Part shown: in pieces, positions 24,425-32,689 of the stretch
How the letters are laid out: every line of letters begins with the position of its first letter
How positions within the stretch are numbered: the stretch's first letter is position 1
Origin: Streptomyces griseoflavus
Lineage (GTDB): Bacteria; Actinomycetota; Actinomycetes; Streptomycetales; Streptomycetaceae
DNA length: 64,000 nucleotides
Direction: 5' to 3'
NCBI RefSeq assembly: GCF_014649995.1
Contig: NZ_BMUC01000005.1
Span: 214,641 to 278,640, forward strand
The notes under the pieces: model-generated
Database searches by the model: none
Seen by the model: only the letters and a program-made list of their open reading frames with translations
Told to the model about the DNA's origin: nothing
Program-made: the position numbers and the translations under genes

Positions 24425-25915
24425 ATGACGACATTCACCACCGGCACCGACACCCTCACCCGGGACGCGCTCGCCGTACTGCAGCCGGGCTTCGCCGGCA
24501 CCACCGCGCCCGACTGGGTGCGCCGCCGGCTGGGCGAGGGCCTCGCCTCCGTCGCCCTCTTCGGCCGCAACGTCGCCACCGCCGAGCAGGTCACCGCCCT
24601 CACCGCGCAACTGCGGGCCGAACGGGACGACCTGCTGGTGGCCATCGACGAGGAGAGCGGCGACGTCACCCGACTGGAGGTGCGCACCGGTTCCTCCTTC
24701 CCCGGCAACCACGCACTCGGCGCGGTCGACGACACCGGCCTGACCCGGGACGTCGCCCGCGAACTGGGCCGCCGGCTCGCCGAGTGCGGGGTCAACTTCA
24801 ACTGGGCGCCCTCCGCGGACGTCAACGCCGACCCCGACAACCCGGTGATCGGCGTGCGCTCCTTCGGCCGGGACACCGCCCTGGTCGCCCGGCACACCGC
24901 CGCGTACGTGGAGGGTCTGCAGTCCACCGGCGTCGCCGCCTGCACCAAGCACTTCCCCGGTCACGGCGACACCAGCGTCGACTCCCACCACGCGCTCCCG
25001 CAGATCGACCTCGACACCACCACGCTGCACGAGCGGGAACTCCAGCCGTTCCGCGCCGCGATCGCGGCCGGCACCCGGGCCGTCATGAGCGCCCACATCC
25101 GGGTGCCGGTGCTCGACGCCGACCGCCCGGCCACGCTCTCCCGGCGCATCCTCACCGACCTGCTGCGCGGCGAACTCGGCTACCAGGGCCTGATCGTCAC
25201 CGACGGCATGGAGATGCGTGCCATCTCCGGCACCTACGGCCTCGAACACGGGGTCGTCCTCGCCATCGCCGCCGGCGCCGACGCGATCTGCGTGGGCGGC
25301 GGGCTGTGCGACGAGGACACCGTGCGCAACCTGCAGAACGCGCTGGTGGGCGCCGTACGCTCCGGTGAACTCCCGGAGGAGCGGCTCGCCGACGCGGCCG
25401 CCCGGGTGCGCGCGCTGGCCGAGTGGACCGCCGGCGTACGGCGTTCCCCGGCGGCGACCGCCGACCCCCGGCCGGAGATCGGCCTCACCGCGGCCCGCCG
25501 CGCGGTGACCGTCACCCGCGCCGCGGGCTCCGCTCCGGTCACCGGGCCGGTGTACGTGGCCACCTTCAGCCCGGCGCCGAACATCGCCGTGGGCGACGAG
25601 ACCCCGTGGGGCGTCGGCGCGGAGCTGGAACGGCTGCTGCCCGGCACCACCACCGGCCACTTCACCGGCCCCGGCGCCGGTGAGGCGGCGCTGAGGGCGG
25701 CGGCGGGCCTGCGCGTCGTCGCCGTGGTCCGCGACGAGCACCGGCACCCGTGGATGCGTACGGCCGTCGACACACTGCTCGCCGCCGACCCGCGCACCGT
25801 GGTGGTCGAGATGGGAGTACCGCAGTCCGCCCCGCGCGGTGCCCCGCACATCGCCACCCACGGCGCGGCCCGCGTCTGCGGCGTCGCGGCGGCCGAGGCG
25901 GTCGTCGCGGGCTGA
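24425..25915 (+). CDS. dasD: Glycoside hydrolase family 3 beta-N-acetylhexosaminidase (DasD/NagZ-like)
   Basis: 496-residue enzyme expected to cleave imported chitobiose to N-acetylglucosamine in the cytoplasm; there is no signal peptide. The GH3 N-terminal barrel carries the hexosaminidase signature KHFPGHGDT from Lys175 (the His/Asp dyad of this subfamily), VMSAHIRVPVLD, and nucleophile Asp260 in VTDGMEMRAI. The C-terminal domain (about 350-496) completes the two-domain form. It begins 9 nt after dasC. In S. coelicolor the matching gene dasD is followed by nagB, but here the next gene is unrelated and convergent. Confidence 0.9.
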   Translation: MTTFTTGTDTLTRDALAVLQPGFAGTTAPDWVRRRLGEGLASVALFGRNVATAEQVTALTAQLRAERDDLLVAIDEESGDVTRLEVRTGSSFPGNHALGAVDDTGLTRDVARELGRRLAECGVNFNWAPSADVNADPDNPVIGVRSFGRDTALVARHTAAYVEGLQSTGVAACTKHFPGHGDTSVDSHHALPQIDLDTTTLHERELQPFRAAIAAGTRAVMSAHIRVPVLDADRPATLSRRILTDLLRGELGYQGLIVTDGMEMRAISGTYGLEHGVVLAIAAGADAICVGGGLCDEDTVRNLQNALVGAVRSGELPEERLADAAARVRALAEWTAGVRRSPAATADPRPEIGLTAARRAVTVTRAAGSAPVTGPVYVATFSPAPNIAVGDETPWGVGAELERLLPGTTTGHFTGPGAGEAALRAAAGLRVVAVVRDEHRHPWMRTAVDTLLAADPRTVVVEMGVPQSAPRGAPHIATHGAARVCGVAAAEAVVAG

Positions 25916-25926
25916 CCGCCGCGACG

Positions 25927-26517
25927 TCAGGGGTGGAGCTTCTTCCCCTCGGCGAGCATGGCGACGAACTTCTCGATCCGGGCCGCGCGGGTCGCCGGCC
26001 GCTTCGCCTCCTCGATCCGGTGGAGGATCGCGTACCGGTTGCGGCTGTCGAGGGTGCCGAAGAAGTCGGCGGCGCCCGGCACCGCGTCCAGCGCGGCCCG
26101 CAGATCGTCCGGCACCGTCGCCCTGCTCTGGCTCGCGTACGCGGCCTCCCAGCGGCCGTCCGCCCGCGCCCTCTCCACCTCGCGCAGGCCGGGCGGCCGC
26201 ATCCGTCCCCGGGCGATCAGGTCGAGGGCCTTCTCCCGGTTGACCGCCGACCACCTGCTGCGCGGGCGGCGCGGGGTGAAGCGCTGGATCCAGTGGGTGT
26301 CGTCCAGCCCTTTCTTGTGCCCGTCGATCCAGCCGTAGCACAGCGCGGACTCCAGCGCGGTCGCGTAGTCGACCCCGGGGATCCCGGAGCCCTTCCGCGG
26401 GATCTTCACCCACACCCCGCCGGTGTCCTCGTGGTGCTCCTCCAGCCACGCCTCCCAGTCCTCCCGCGTCCCGAAGGCGCGCACCGGCCCCACCACACCC
26501 TCCACGTCACCAGCCAT
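25927..26517 (-). CDS. YdeI/OmpD-associated family protein
   Basis: 196-residue cytoplasmic protein of the YdeI family (sometimes annotated bacteriocin-protection, YdeI/OmpD-associated). Visible hallmarks: FGTREDWEAWLEEHHEDTGGVWVKI near the N-terminus, then LESALCYGWIDGHKKGLDD and FTPRRPRSRWSAVNREKALDLIARGRM, and a C-terminal AKRPATRAARIEKFVAMLAEGKKLHP. The molecular function is not established. ATG 26517 begins 11 residues before the conserved domain. It is convergent with the hexosaminidase, 11 bp apart, and apparently monocistronic. Confidence 0.9.
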   Translation of the reverse strand: MAGDVEGVVGPVRAFGTREDWEAWLEEHHEDTGGVWVKIPRKGSGIPGVDYATALESALCYGWIDGHKKGLDDTHWIQRFTPRRPRSRWSAVNREKALDLIARGRMRPPGLREVERARADGRWEAAYASQSRATVPDDLRAALDAVPGAADFFGTLDSRNRYAILHRIEEAKRPATRAARIEKFVAMLAEGKKLHP

Positions 26518-26700
26518 GTGTTCATGCAACAGGTCCGGGACGAACGGGTCAACGCGGGTGCGCCGTAGGGCAGTCGGCTCACCTCCGCCGGCGGCGGGAG
26601 CGGGCGCGGTGCGATGGCGGAGCGTGTCGTATTCGGCCGATCGGGTGACCATGAGTAAGAATTGCCCGATGCAGAAAGCCAGCGCGACAGGGGATGGAGC

Positions 26701-27096
26701 ATGCCGGTGAGCAGCCACGACGTCACCGACGAGCAGTGGGAGGGGCTCGCCCAGGTCGTTCCGCTGCGGGGCCGCGACGCGTGGCCGTCCGCGGTGGGTC
26801 ACCGCGCGCTGCCCGAGGCCCAGACCGAGGCGCGGCGCCGCTTCGTGGTCCTGCGCGTGAACGTGTTCGCGGACGCCCGCGACGTCGCCGAGACCCTGAT
26901 GTCCGGCATACCCGTCCTGCTCGACCTGACCAGCGCGGAGCCCGACGTCGCCAAACGCGTCCTGGACTTCAGCACGGGTGTCGTCTTCGGCCTGGCCAGC
27001 GGAATGCACCGCGTCGACCGCAACGTCTTCCTGCTCACCCCGTCCGGCACGGAAGTCACGGGCCTGATGCAGGGAATGGGCCTCCCGGACAGCTGA
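26701..27096 (+). CDS. SepF-like cell-division protein (paralogue)
   Basis: 131-residue protein with the SepF/DUF552 core at about residues 46-122: RRFVVLRVNVFADARDVAETLMSGIPVLLDLTSAEPDVAKRVLDFSTGVVFGL, followed by VDRNVFLLTP. The true SepF has an N-terminal membrane-binding helix and lies in the dcw region next to ftsZ. Here the N-terminus is hydrophilic and the context is unrelated, so this is one of the additional SepF-like proteins of Streptomyces (SflA/SflB type in S. coelicolor, which influence FtsZ placement). ATG 26701 is preferred to one 39 nt upstream because GGAG directly precedes it. Confidence 0.82.
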   Translation: MPVSSHDVTDEQWEGLAQVVPLRGRDAWPSAVGHRALPEAQTEARRRFVVLRVNVFADARDVAETLMSGIPVLLDLTSAEPDVAKRVLDFSTGVVFGLASGMHRVDRNVFLLTPSGTEVTGLMQGMGLPDS

Positions 27097-27162
27097 CCGT
27101 CCGCGGACCCCGGGTACGCGGCGCCCCGGGCGCCCGGCCACGCGGGCGGGTGCCGCGACCCC

Positions 27163-27216
27163 CGGGGGCGCGCACGGTGCCGGGGGCGCGCACGGTGGCG
27201 GGGGCGCGAGCGGTCA
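27163..27216. repeat. Three tandem 18-bp units
   Basis: Units begin CGGGGGCGCG at 27163, 27181 and 27199. The first two differ at one base, the third at about three. Non-coding spacer between the SepF-like and ATPase genes. Confidence 0.8.
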
Positions 27217-27296
27217 CGGGGCCCGCGCCGCCCGATCGTAGGAAGGTCCACCCAGCGGAACGGTTCGCCCGCGGCCCATCCCCTGGCGTCCCCCAC

Positions 27297-28652
27297 ATGA
27301 CCCCGCCGCCCCTGTCCCTCCCGGGCACCCCCTCGTCACCCGCGCCGCCCGCCCGGACCACGGACCGTCCCCCCGCCTTCCCGGCCCCGGCCCGGGCCCA
27401 CGGCGGGCCGGACGTGCCGTCGGACGCGGAGCGCGCGCCGGGCGCGTGCCCGCTTCCGGCTCCGGCCCCGGGTCCGGTTTCCGTCGCCGTTCAGGGGAGC
27501 GCCCGCCCGCCCGGGCCGCCGCGGGTCACCGAGCTGCTGCTGTCCGCGTTCGCGGTGCACCGCGGCGTCACGCTTCCCCTCGGACCGCTCACCCTGATCG
27601 CCGGCCCCAGCGGCAGCGGCAGGACCAGCGCGCTGCGGGCGTACGAGGCGCTCGCCCGGCTCGGCGCCGGGGCCGAACTGCACGAGGTGTTCCCGCGGCC
27701 CGGCGCCTGCGTGCCGGAGCGGGCCCGCCCCGACGCACAGCAGCGCCGCGGTTTCCGCATCGGCTGCACGGCCGACGGCCCCGAGGGCCCCGTCCGGCCG
27801 GAGGTCGCCGTACAGGCCGAACCCGAGCTGCGCGTCGTGGGGGAGCGGCTGACGGCCGGCGGGCAGGTCCTGCTGCGGACCGCGCTCAGCGACCCGCGCC
27901 GCCGCGCCGTGCAGGCCGCCTGGCACACGGCCGGGAGCGCGCCCGTGACCCGCGCCCCGCTGCCGGACGACCGGCTCGGCACCGCACTGCTGCCGCTGCG
28001 CGTCGCCGGCAAGACCCCCGGGCAGCGCACGGTCCTCGCCGCCGCCGAACAGATGGTGGTGGCGCTGCGCTCCGTCTTCCCCTGCGACCCCCGCCCCGAC
28101 CGGACGCGCGGGCCCGTACCGGCCGGTCCGGGCCCGCTGCCGGGCGGCTGCGACAACTTCGCCGACGTCCTGGCGGGCACCCGTGCCGGGCAGGGACGCG
28201 GGCACGCCCTCCTCGTGGACGCGGTGCGCGCCCGCCGCACCGGACCGGTCGCCGACCTGCTCACCGAACCGGTCGCCGACCTGCTCACCGAACCGTACGA
28301 TCCCGGCCGCCTGGTCCGCGCCCTGCTCGACCGGGCCGACGGCGGCCGCACCGAGCTGCGCGGGCTCGCCGACGGCGACCTGAGGTACACCGCCCTCGCG
28401 CTGGCGCTGCTCACCGGACCCGGGGTCCTGGAGACCGACGTGCCCGGCGAGTTGCCCGACGCGCTGCGCACCCTCACGGTGCTCGCCGACGGTCTGGACC
28501 GCTCCCTCGACCCCCGCCGGCGCACGGAACTGCTCGGCCTGGCGGCGCGCGAGTGCGCGCGCGGACACGTCCGTCCGACCGGCACGGTGACCGACGCCTC
28601 CTGGGCCGCCGGAGCGGCCGGGGTGACAGTGGTACACCTGGACCGTGACTGA
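27297..28652 (+). CDS. AAA/RecF-like ATP-binding protein of unknown function
   Basis: 451 residues. After a Pro/Ala-rich N-terminus of about 75 residues comes ELLLSAFAVHRGVTLPLGPLTLIAGPSGSGRTSALRAYEALARLG, i.e. an SMC/RecF-type start with a Walker A (GPSGSGRTS). In these ATPases the beginning and end of the frame fold together, and LRGLADGDLRYTALALALL late in the protein would be the signature/Walker B region. The classic acidic Walker B is degenerate. A 24-nt in-frame duplication lies at 28245-28292. It overlaps the MazG-like gene by 8 nt, so the two are probably co-expressed. The start is uncertain: ATG 27297 is the last ATG before the conserved part, and no strong ribosome-binding site is seen. 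Confidence 0.65.
   Translation: MTPPPLSLPGTPSSPAPPARTTDRPPAFPAPARAHGGPDVPSDAERAPGACPLPAPAPGPVSVAVQGSARPPGPPRVTELLLSAFAVHRGVTLPLGPLTLIAGPSGSGRTSALRAYEALARLGAGAELHEVFPRPGACVPERARPDAQQRRGFRIGCTADGPEGPVRPEVAVQAEPELRVVGERLTAGGQVLLRTALSDPRRRAVQAAWHTAGSAPVTRAPLPDDRLGTALLPLRVAGKTPGQRTVLAAAEQMVVALRSVFPCDPRPDRTRGPVPAGPGPLPGGCDNFADVLAGTRAGQGRGHALLVDAVRARRTGPVADLLTEPVADLLTEPYDPGRLVRALLDRADGGRTELRGLADGDLRYTALALALLTGPGVLETDVPGELPDALRTLTVLADGLDRSLDPRRRTELLGLAARECARGHVRPTGTVTDASWAAGAAGVTVVHLDRD
28245..28292 (+). repeat. In-frame 24-bp tandem duplication inside the ATPase gene
   Basis: Two identical 24-base units (28245-28268 and 28269-28292) encode PVADLLTE twice. Exact identity suggests a recent slippage event; the frame is kept. 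Confidence 0.9.
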
Positions 28653-29010
28653 TCCGCACGACCACGACACCCCGCGCCCGCCCGGTCTCCCGGAACTCCG
28701 GCACCGCCTCGCCGAGTTCGCGGCCGCCCGCGACTGGCAGCCGTACCACACCCCGAAGAACCTCGTCGCCGCGCTCAGCGTGGAGGCCTCCGAACTCCTG
28801 GAGATCTTCCAGTGGCTGACGCCCGAGGAGTCCGCCCGCGTCATGGACGACCCGGACACCGCGCACCGCGTCACCGACGAGGTCGCCGACGTCCTCGCCT
28901 ACCTCCTCCAGTTCTGCGAGGTCCTCGGCGTCGACCTGCTGGCCGCCCTGGCCGCGAAGATCGACCGGAACGAGCTCAGGTTCCCGGTCCCCGAGCCGCC
29001 CGGTGAGTAG
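28645..29010 (+). CDS. MazG-like nucleotide pyrophosphohydrolase
   Basis: 121-residue all-alpha NTP pyrophosphatase of the MazG/iMazG family, which hydrolyses (d)NTPs or modified nucleotides to the monophosphate and pyrophosphate. Metal-binding residues are present in SVEASELLEIFQW (E-x-x-E pattern) and DEVADVLAYLLQF (E/D-x-x-D pattern). GTG 28645 lies inside the end of the ATPase gene (8-nt overlap); the first residues are poorly conserved, so a downstream start is possible. Role: probable nucleotide-pool sanitation. Confidence 0.88.
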   Translation: MTDPHDHDTPRPPGLPELRHRLAEFAAARDWQPYHTPKNLVAALSVEASELLEIFQWLTPEESARVMDDPDTAHRVTDEVADVLAYLLQFCEVLGVDLLAALAAKIDRNELRFPVPEPPGE

Positions 29011-29191
29011 GGAGCCGCCGACTCCGCTCTCACTCTCCGTGTTCGAAAAACGGGTCGCGATCGAATTGTTGTCCGCAGATTTCGGTCTTCCTCTGGCTTT
29101 TTGTCTCACGTCCCCTCACTCTGGGTAGTGAACTGAGGAGTGCAACGGATGCGGACGCGTGGGCAGCGCGTCGGACAGACGGGGGCAGCGC

Positions 29192-29662
29192 ATGGACGCT
29201 GTGCGGCTCATCGTGACAAGCAGGAGGGCGCTGGCCGCGAGCGGCGGCGTGCCGGAGATGCTGGCCGAGGTGTGGCAGGCGCAGGCCCTGGCGCAGGCGA
29301 TGGGCAGCCGGCTCGCGGTCCTCGGCCCACCCGAACTGCGCGGAGAGGCACGGGGGCTGACCGAGCTGGCGGGCCGCGGCTGCGGTGTGCTGGACGCCCC
29401 GGAGTTCGCCCCGGGGGAACTGCGCGCGGCCCAGCTGACCGAGCTGGGCGACGCCCGCCAGGCCCTGATGTGCCTCGGCGGACTGCTCGGCGAGGTCGGC
29501 ATCGCCCTGGTCGCCGTCGCCTGCTCCGTGGACGACGAGGCGATGTACTGGCAGTGCATGGAGGCCATCGACGCGGCGGACGAGTCCCGGGACCGCGTCC
29601 TGGAGATGCTCCGCAGGCTGGCGGACCGCGACGAGCTCCCACCGGTGCGGGAGGCCGGCTGA
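29192..29662 (+). CDS. DUF6099-like conserved Streptomyces protein
   Basis: 156-residue, largely helical, soluble protein with no catalytic motif. The sequence (MDAVRLIVTSRRALAAS, then VPEMLAEVWQAQALAQAMG and a C-terminal ESRDRVLEMLRRLADRDELPP) matches my recollection of the genus-restricted DUF6099 family. The upstream 180 bp is unusually AT-rich for the window (around 29040-29110), with TTGTCT at 29101 and TAGTGA at 29126 as a possible promoter. ATG 29192 follows GGGGGC. Function unknown. Confidence 0.75.
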   Translation: MDAVRLIVTSRRALAASGGVPEMLAEVWQAQALAQAMGSRLAVLGPPELRGEARGLTELAGRGCGVLDAPEFAPGELRAAQLTELGDARQALMCLGGLLGEVGIALVAVACSVDDEAMYWQCMEAIDAADESRDRVLEMLRRLADRDELPPVREAG

Positions 29663-30137
29663 ACACCACGCCTCCCGCGACGGACACCGGGACACTCAGG
29701 GCCTCAGGGCCTCAGGGCCTTGAGCCCAGAGGTACCCGAGCCTTCCGGCACCCCGGTTACCCGAGCCACCCAGGGCCCACCCTCCGGGCACGCCACCGTG
29801 TCAGCCCTTCGTGCTCCCCGGCCCCACGGCCCGGGCATCCCGTCCCGGTGTCTCCGGCACGGGGGCGGTACCTCCGGCACGGCGGCGGTGCCTCCGGCAC
29901 GACGGCCGCCCCGGCCGGTGGCACGCCGAGGACCGGCATGACGATGCCCCCGCCCGGGTGCCCACGCTCCGGCGCTCCGCCCGGGCCGAAGGCCCCCACC
30001 AGGACCGGTCGGAGGCCCGGCCACCCCGCACCGCGCCGCGCCACCGGACGCCGTCCGACGTCACCCGCCGCGTGGCGCGGGGCGCGCCGGAGGGCCGGGC
30101 GGAGCCGTCCCCGCGCGGAAACGTGCAGGATGGAGGC
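29663..30137. other. Repeat-rich non-coding region
   Basis: 475 bp with no supportable gene. Contains the short tandem array built on GGGCCTCA at 29695-29720, where three near-identical 8-bp units run into a degraded fourth, and the 20-bp repeat at 29849-29908. The rest is GC-rich spacer leading to the F420 oxidoreductase gene. Confidence 0.6.
29849..29908. repeat. Three tandem 20-bp units
   Basis: Units at 29849, 29869 and 29889 share CTCCGGCACG near their start and a GGCGG-type end, with 2-4 differences between neighbours. Too short and spacer-free to be a CRISPR array. Confidence 0.75.
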
Positions 30138-31061
30138 ATGGATCTGCGCATCTTCACCGAGCCCCAGCAGGGGGCCACCTACGACACCTTGCTCACCGTC
30201 GCCAAGGCCACCGAGGACCTCGGCTTCGACGCCTTCTTCCGCTCCGACCACTACCTCAGCATGGGCTCCGGCGACGGCCTGCCCGGCCCCACCGACGCCT
30301 GGATCACCCTCGCCGGACTCGCCCGCGAGACCAAGCGCATCCGGCTCGGCACGCTGATGACCGCCGGCACCTTCCGCCTCCCCGGCGTGCTCGCCATCCA
30401 GGTCGCCCAGGTCGACCAGATGTCCGGCGGCCGCATCGAACTCGGCCTCGGTGCGGGCTGGTTCGAGGAGGAGCACAAGGCGTACGGCATCCCCTTCCCG
30501 AAGGAGAAGTTCGCCCGCCTCGAGGAGCAACTGGAGATCGTCACCGGTTTGTGGGCCACCGAGCCCGGCAAGACCTTCGACCACCACGGCACCTACTACG
30601 ACCTCACCGAGTCCCCCGCGCTCCCCAAGCCCGCCCAGGCCAAGGTGCCGGTGCTCATCGGCGGCCACGGCGCCACTCGCACCCCCCGTCTCGCGGCCCG
30701 TTACGCGGACGAGTTCAACATGCCCTTCGCCTCCGTCGAGGACACCGCCCGCCAGTTCGGCCGGGTCCGCGACGCCGCCCGGGAAGCCGGCCGCGACCCG
30801 GGCGACCTCGTCTACTCCAACGCCCTCGTGGTCTGCGTCGGCAAGGACGACCAGGAGGTCGCCCGCCGCGCCGCCGCGATCGGCCGCGAGGTCGACGAAC
30901 TCAAGGCCAACGGTCTGGCGGGCTCCCCGGCCGAGGTCGTCGACAAGATCGGCCGCTACGCCGAGACCGGCTCCCGCCGCATCTACCTCCAGCTCCTCGA
31001 CCTGTCCGACCTCGACCACCTGGAACTGATCTCCACCCAGGTGCGGTCCCAGCTCCCGTAG
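30138..31061 (+). CDS. LLM-class F420-dependent oxidoreductase
   Basis: 307-residue luciferase-like TIM-barrel oxidoreductase that uses reduced or oxidised F420 (or FMN) with an unknown substrate. Typical sequence: FRSDHYLSMG, RIRLGTLMTAGTFRLPGVLAIQVAQVDQMSGGRIELGLGAGWFEEEHKAYGIPFP, then PVLIGGHGATRTPRLAARYADEFNMPF. The GAGW-x-EEEH and non-prolyl cis peptide region place it with the F420-binding LLM group common in actinobacteria. ATG 30138 has GGAGG directly upstream. Apparently monocistronic; the neighbours give no clue to the substrate. Confidence 0.9.
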   Translation: MDLRIFTEPQQGATYDTLLTVAKATEDLGFDAFFRSDHYLSMGSGDGLPGPTDAWITLAGLARETKRIRLGTLMTAGTFRLPGVLAIQVAQVDQMSGGRIELGLGAGWFEEEHKAYGIPFPKEKFARLEEQLEIVTGLWATEPGKTFDHHGTYYDLTESPALPKPAQAKVPVLIGGHGATRTPRLAARYADEFNMPFASVEDTARQFGRVRDAAREAGRDPGDLVYSNALVVCVGKDDQEVARRAAAIGREVDELKANGLAGSPAEVVDKIGRYAETGSRRIYLQLLDLSDLDHLELISTQVRSQLP

Positions 31062-31225
31062 CACCCGCGCCCGGCGAACGGGTCCGCCGCAGGCCGGCGG
31101 CGGACCCGCCCACCGGCCTCCCGAAATTCCGTGCGACCTCGCGAGACCTTCCCTGTACGTTGAGCGCACGCGCCGGAGTCCTGGCGCGTCATCCCAGTTC
31201 AGAAGGTGTCAGAGGTGTAACCACC

Positions 31226-32689
31226 GTGTTCCTGACGATCAGTACCACCGGCTCCGCCGAGAGCCCGGCGACCGACCTCGGTTTCCTGCTGCACAAGCAC
31301 CCCGACAAGGCGCAGGCGTTCTCCACCTCCTACGGCACGGCACACGTCCTCTACCCCGAGGCCGACGCCGAACGCTGCACGGCGGCGCTGCTGCTGGAGG
31401 TGGACGCGGTGGCACTGGTCCGGCGCGGCAAGGGCAAGGGCCGCGGCGGCGCACCCGACGCCGCCCTCGCGCAGTACGTCAACGACCGCCCGTACGCCGC
31501 GTCCTCGCTGCTCGCCGTCGCGCTGAGCGGCGTCTTCTCCAGCGCCATGCGCGGTGTGTGCGCCGCGCGCCCGCACCTCCCGGGGCAGCCGCGCCCGCTG
31601 CGCGTCGAGGTACCGGCGCTGCCCGCGCGCGGCGGCCCCGGACTCGTCGGCCGCCTCTTCGAACCCCTCGGCTGGACGGTCACCGCCGAACCCGTGCCGC
31701 TGGACGGCGAGTTCCCGCAGTGGGGCGACTCCCGTTACGTGCGCCTGGTGCTGGAAGCGGACACGCTCACCCTCGCCGAGGCTTTGCGGCACCTCTACGT
31801 CCTGCTCCCCGTCCTCGACGACGCCAAGCACTACTGGGTCGCCTCCGACGAGGTCGACAAACTGCTGCGGGCGGGCGAGGGCTGGCTGCCCGGACACCCG
31901 GAGCAGCAGCTGATCACCAGCCGCTACCTCTCCCGCCGCTGGTCGCTGACCCGGCAGGCCAGGGAGCGTCTGGAACTGGTCCGGCTGGCCGAGGCCGACG
32001 ACAGCGACGTCGAGGCCATCGACAACGCCGTCGAGGCGGAGACCGAGCAGGAGGAGCGGCCGACCCCGCTCGCCGTGCAGCGCCGCGAGGCGATCCTCAC
32101 CGCGCTCCGCGCCTCCGGCGCCGCCCGGGTGCTCGACCTCGGCTGCGGTCAGGGCCAGCTCGTGCAGCAGCTCCTCAAGGACCCGTCGTTCACCGAGATC
32201 GTCGGCGTCGACGTGTCGGTGCGGGCCCTCACCATCGCCTCCCGGCGGCTGAAACTGGACCGCATGGGGGAGCGGCAGTCCGCGCGCGTGACCCTCTTCC
32301 AGGGCTCCCTCGCCTACACCGACAAGAGGCTCAAGGGCTACGACGCGGCCGTGCTCAGCGAGGTGATCGAACACCTCGACCCGCCCAGGCTGCCCGCCCT
32401 GGAGTACGCGGTGTTCGGTGCCGCCCGCCCCGGCACGGTCCTGGTGACCACCCCGAACGTCGAGTACAACGTGCGCTGGGAGAGCCTCCCGGCCGGCCAC
32501 GTCCGGCACGGCGACCACCGCTTCGAGTGGACCCGCGCCGAGTTCCGCGCCTGGGCGGGGAAGGTCGCCGAACGGCACGGCTACGGCGTGGAGTTCGTAC
32601 CCGTGGGACCCGACGACCCCGAGGTCGGGCCGCCCACCCAGATGGCCGTGTTCCGGACCGGGACCGCGAAGGAGGAGAAGGCCGCATGA
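31226..32689 (+). CDS. hen1: 3'-terminal RNA ribose 2'-O-methyltransferase Hen1
   Basis: 487-residue bacterial Hen1 that methylates the terminal 2'-OH at the 3' end of broken RNA before it is sealed, so the repaired site resists recleavage. The N-terminal bacterial-specific domain (residues about 1-240) contains ATDLGFLLHKHPDKAQAF, which matches known bacterial Hen1 starts. The methyltransferase domain has the SAM motif RVLDLGCGQGQ near residue 301, VGVDVSVRAL, and the metal-binding Glu-x-x-Glu-His in SEVIEHLDPPR with a later HGDHRFEWTR. GTG 31226 gives the expected N-terminus (VFLTISTT) with AGAGGTG upstream. Overlaps pnkp by ATGA, the standard RNA-repair operon. Confidence 0.96.
   Translation: MFLTISTTGSAESPATDLGFLLHKHPDKAQAFSTSYGTAHVLYPEADAERCTAALLLEVDAVALVRRGKGKGRGGAPDAALAQYVNDRPYAASSLLAVALSGVFSSAMRGVCAARPHLPGQPRPLRVEVPALPARGGPGLVGRLFEPLGWTVTAEPVPLDGEFPQWGDSRYVRLVLEADTLTLAEALRHLYVLLPVLDDAKHYWVASDEVDKLLRAGEGWLPGHPEQQLITSRYLSRRWSLTRQARERLELVRLAEADDSDVEAIDNAVEAETEQEERPTPLAVQRREAILTALRASGAARVLDLGCGQGQLVQQLLKDPSFTEIVGVDVSVRALTIASRRLKLDRMGERQSARVTLFQGSLAYTDKRLKGYDAAVLSEVIEHLDPPRLPALEYAVFGAARPGTVLVTTPNVEYNVRWESLPAGHVRHGDHRFEWTRAEFRAWAGKVAERHGYGVEFVPVGPDDPEVGPPTQMAVFRTGTAKEEKAA

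Noticed and set aside
20096-25915. Search for nagB or an MsiK-type ATPase within the das-like locus
   Set aside because: Neither is present; the hexosaminidase is followed directly by a convergent unrelated gene.
23543-26449. 968-codon minus-strand frame across dasC, the GH3 gene and the YdeI-like gene
   Set aside because: Overlaps three well-supported genes; no recognisable domain and no ribosome-binding site.
29849-29908. CRISPR-like appearance of three 20-bp units
   Set aside because: Units are contiguous with no spacers and no cas gene is present.
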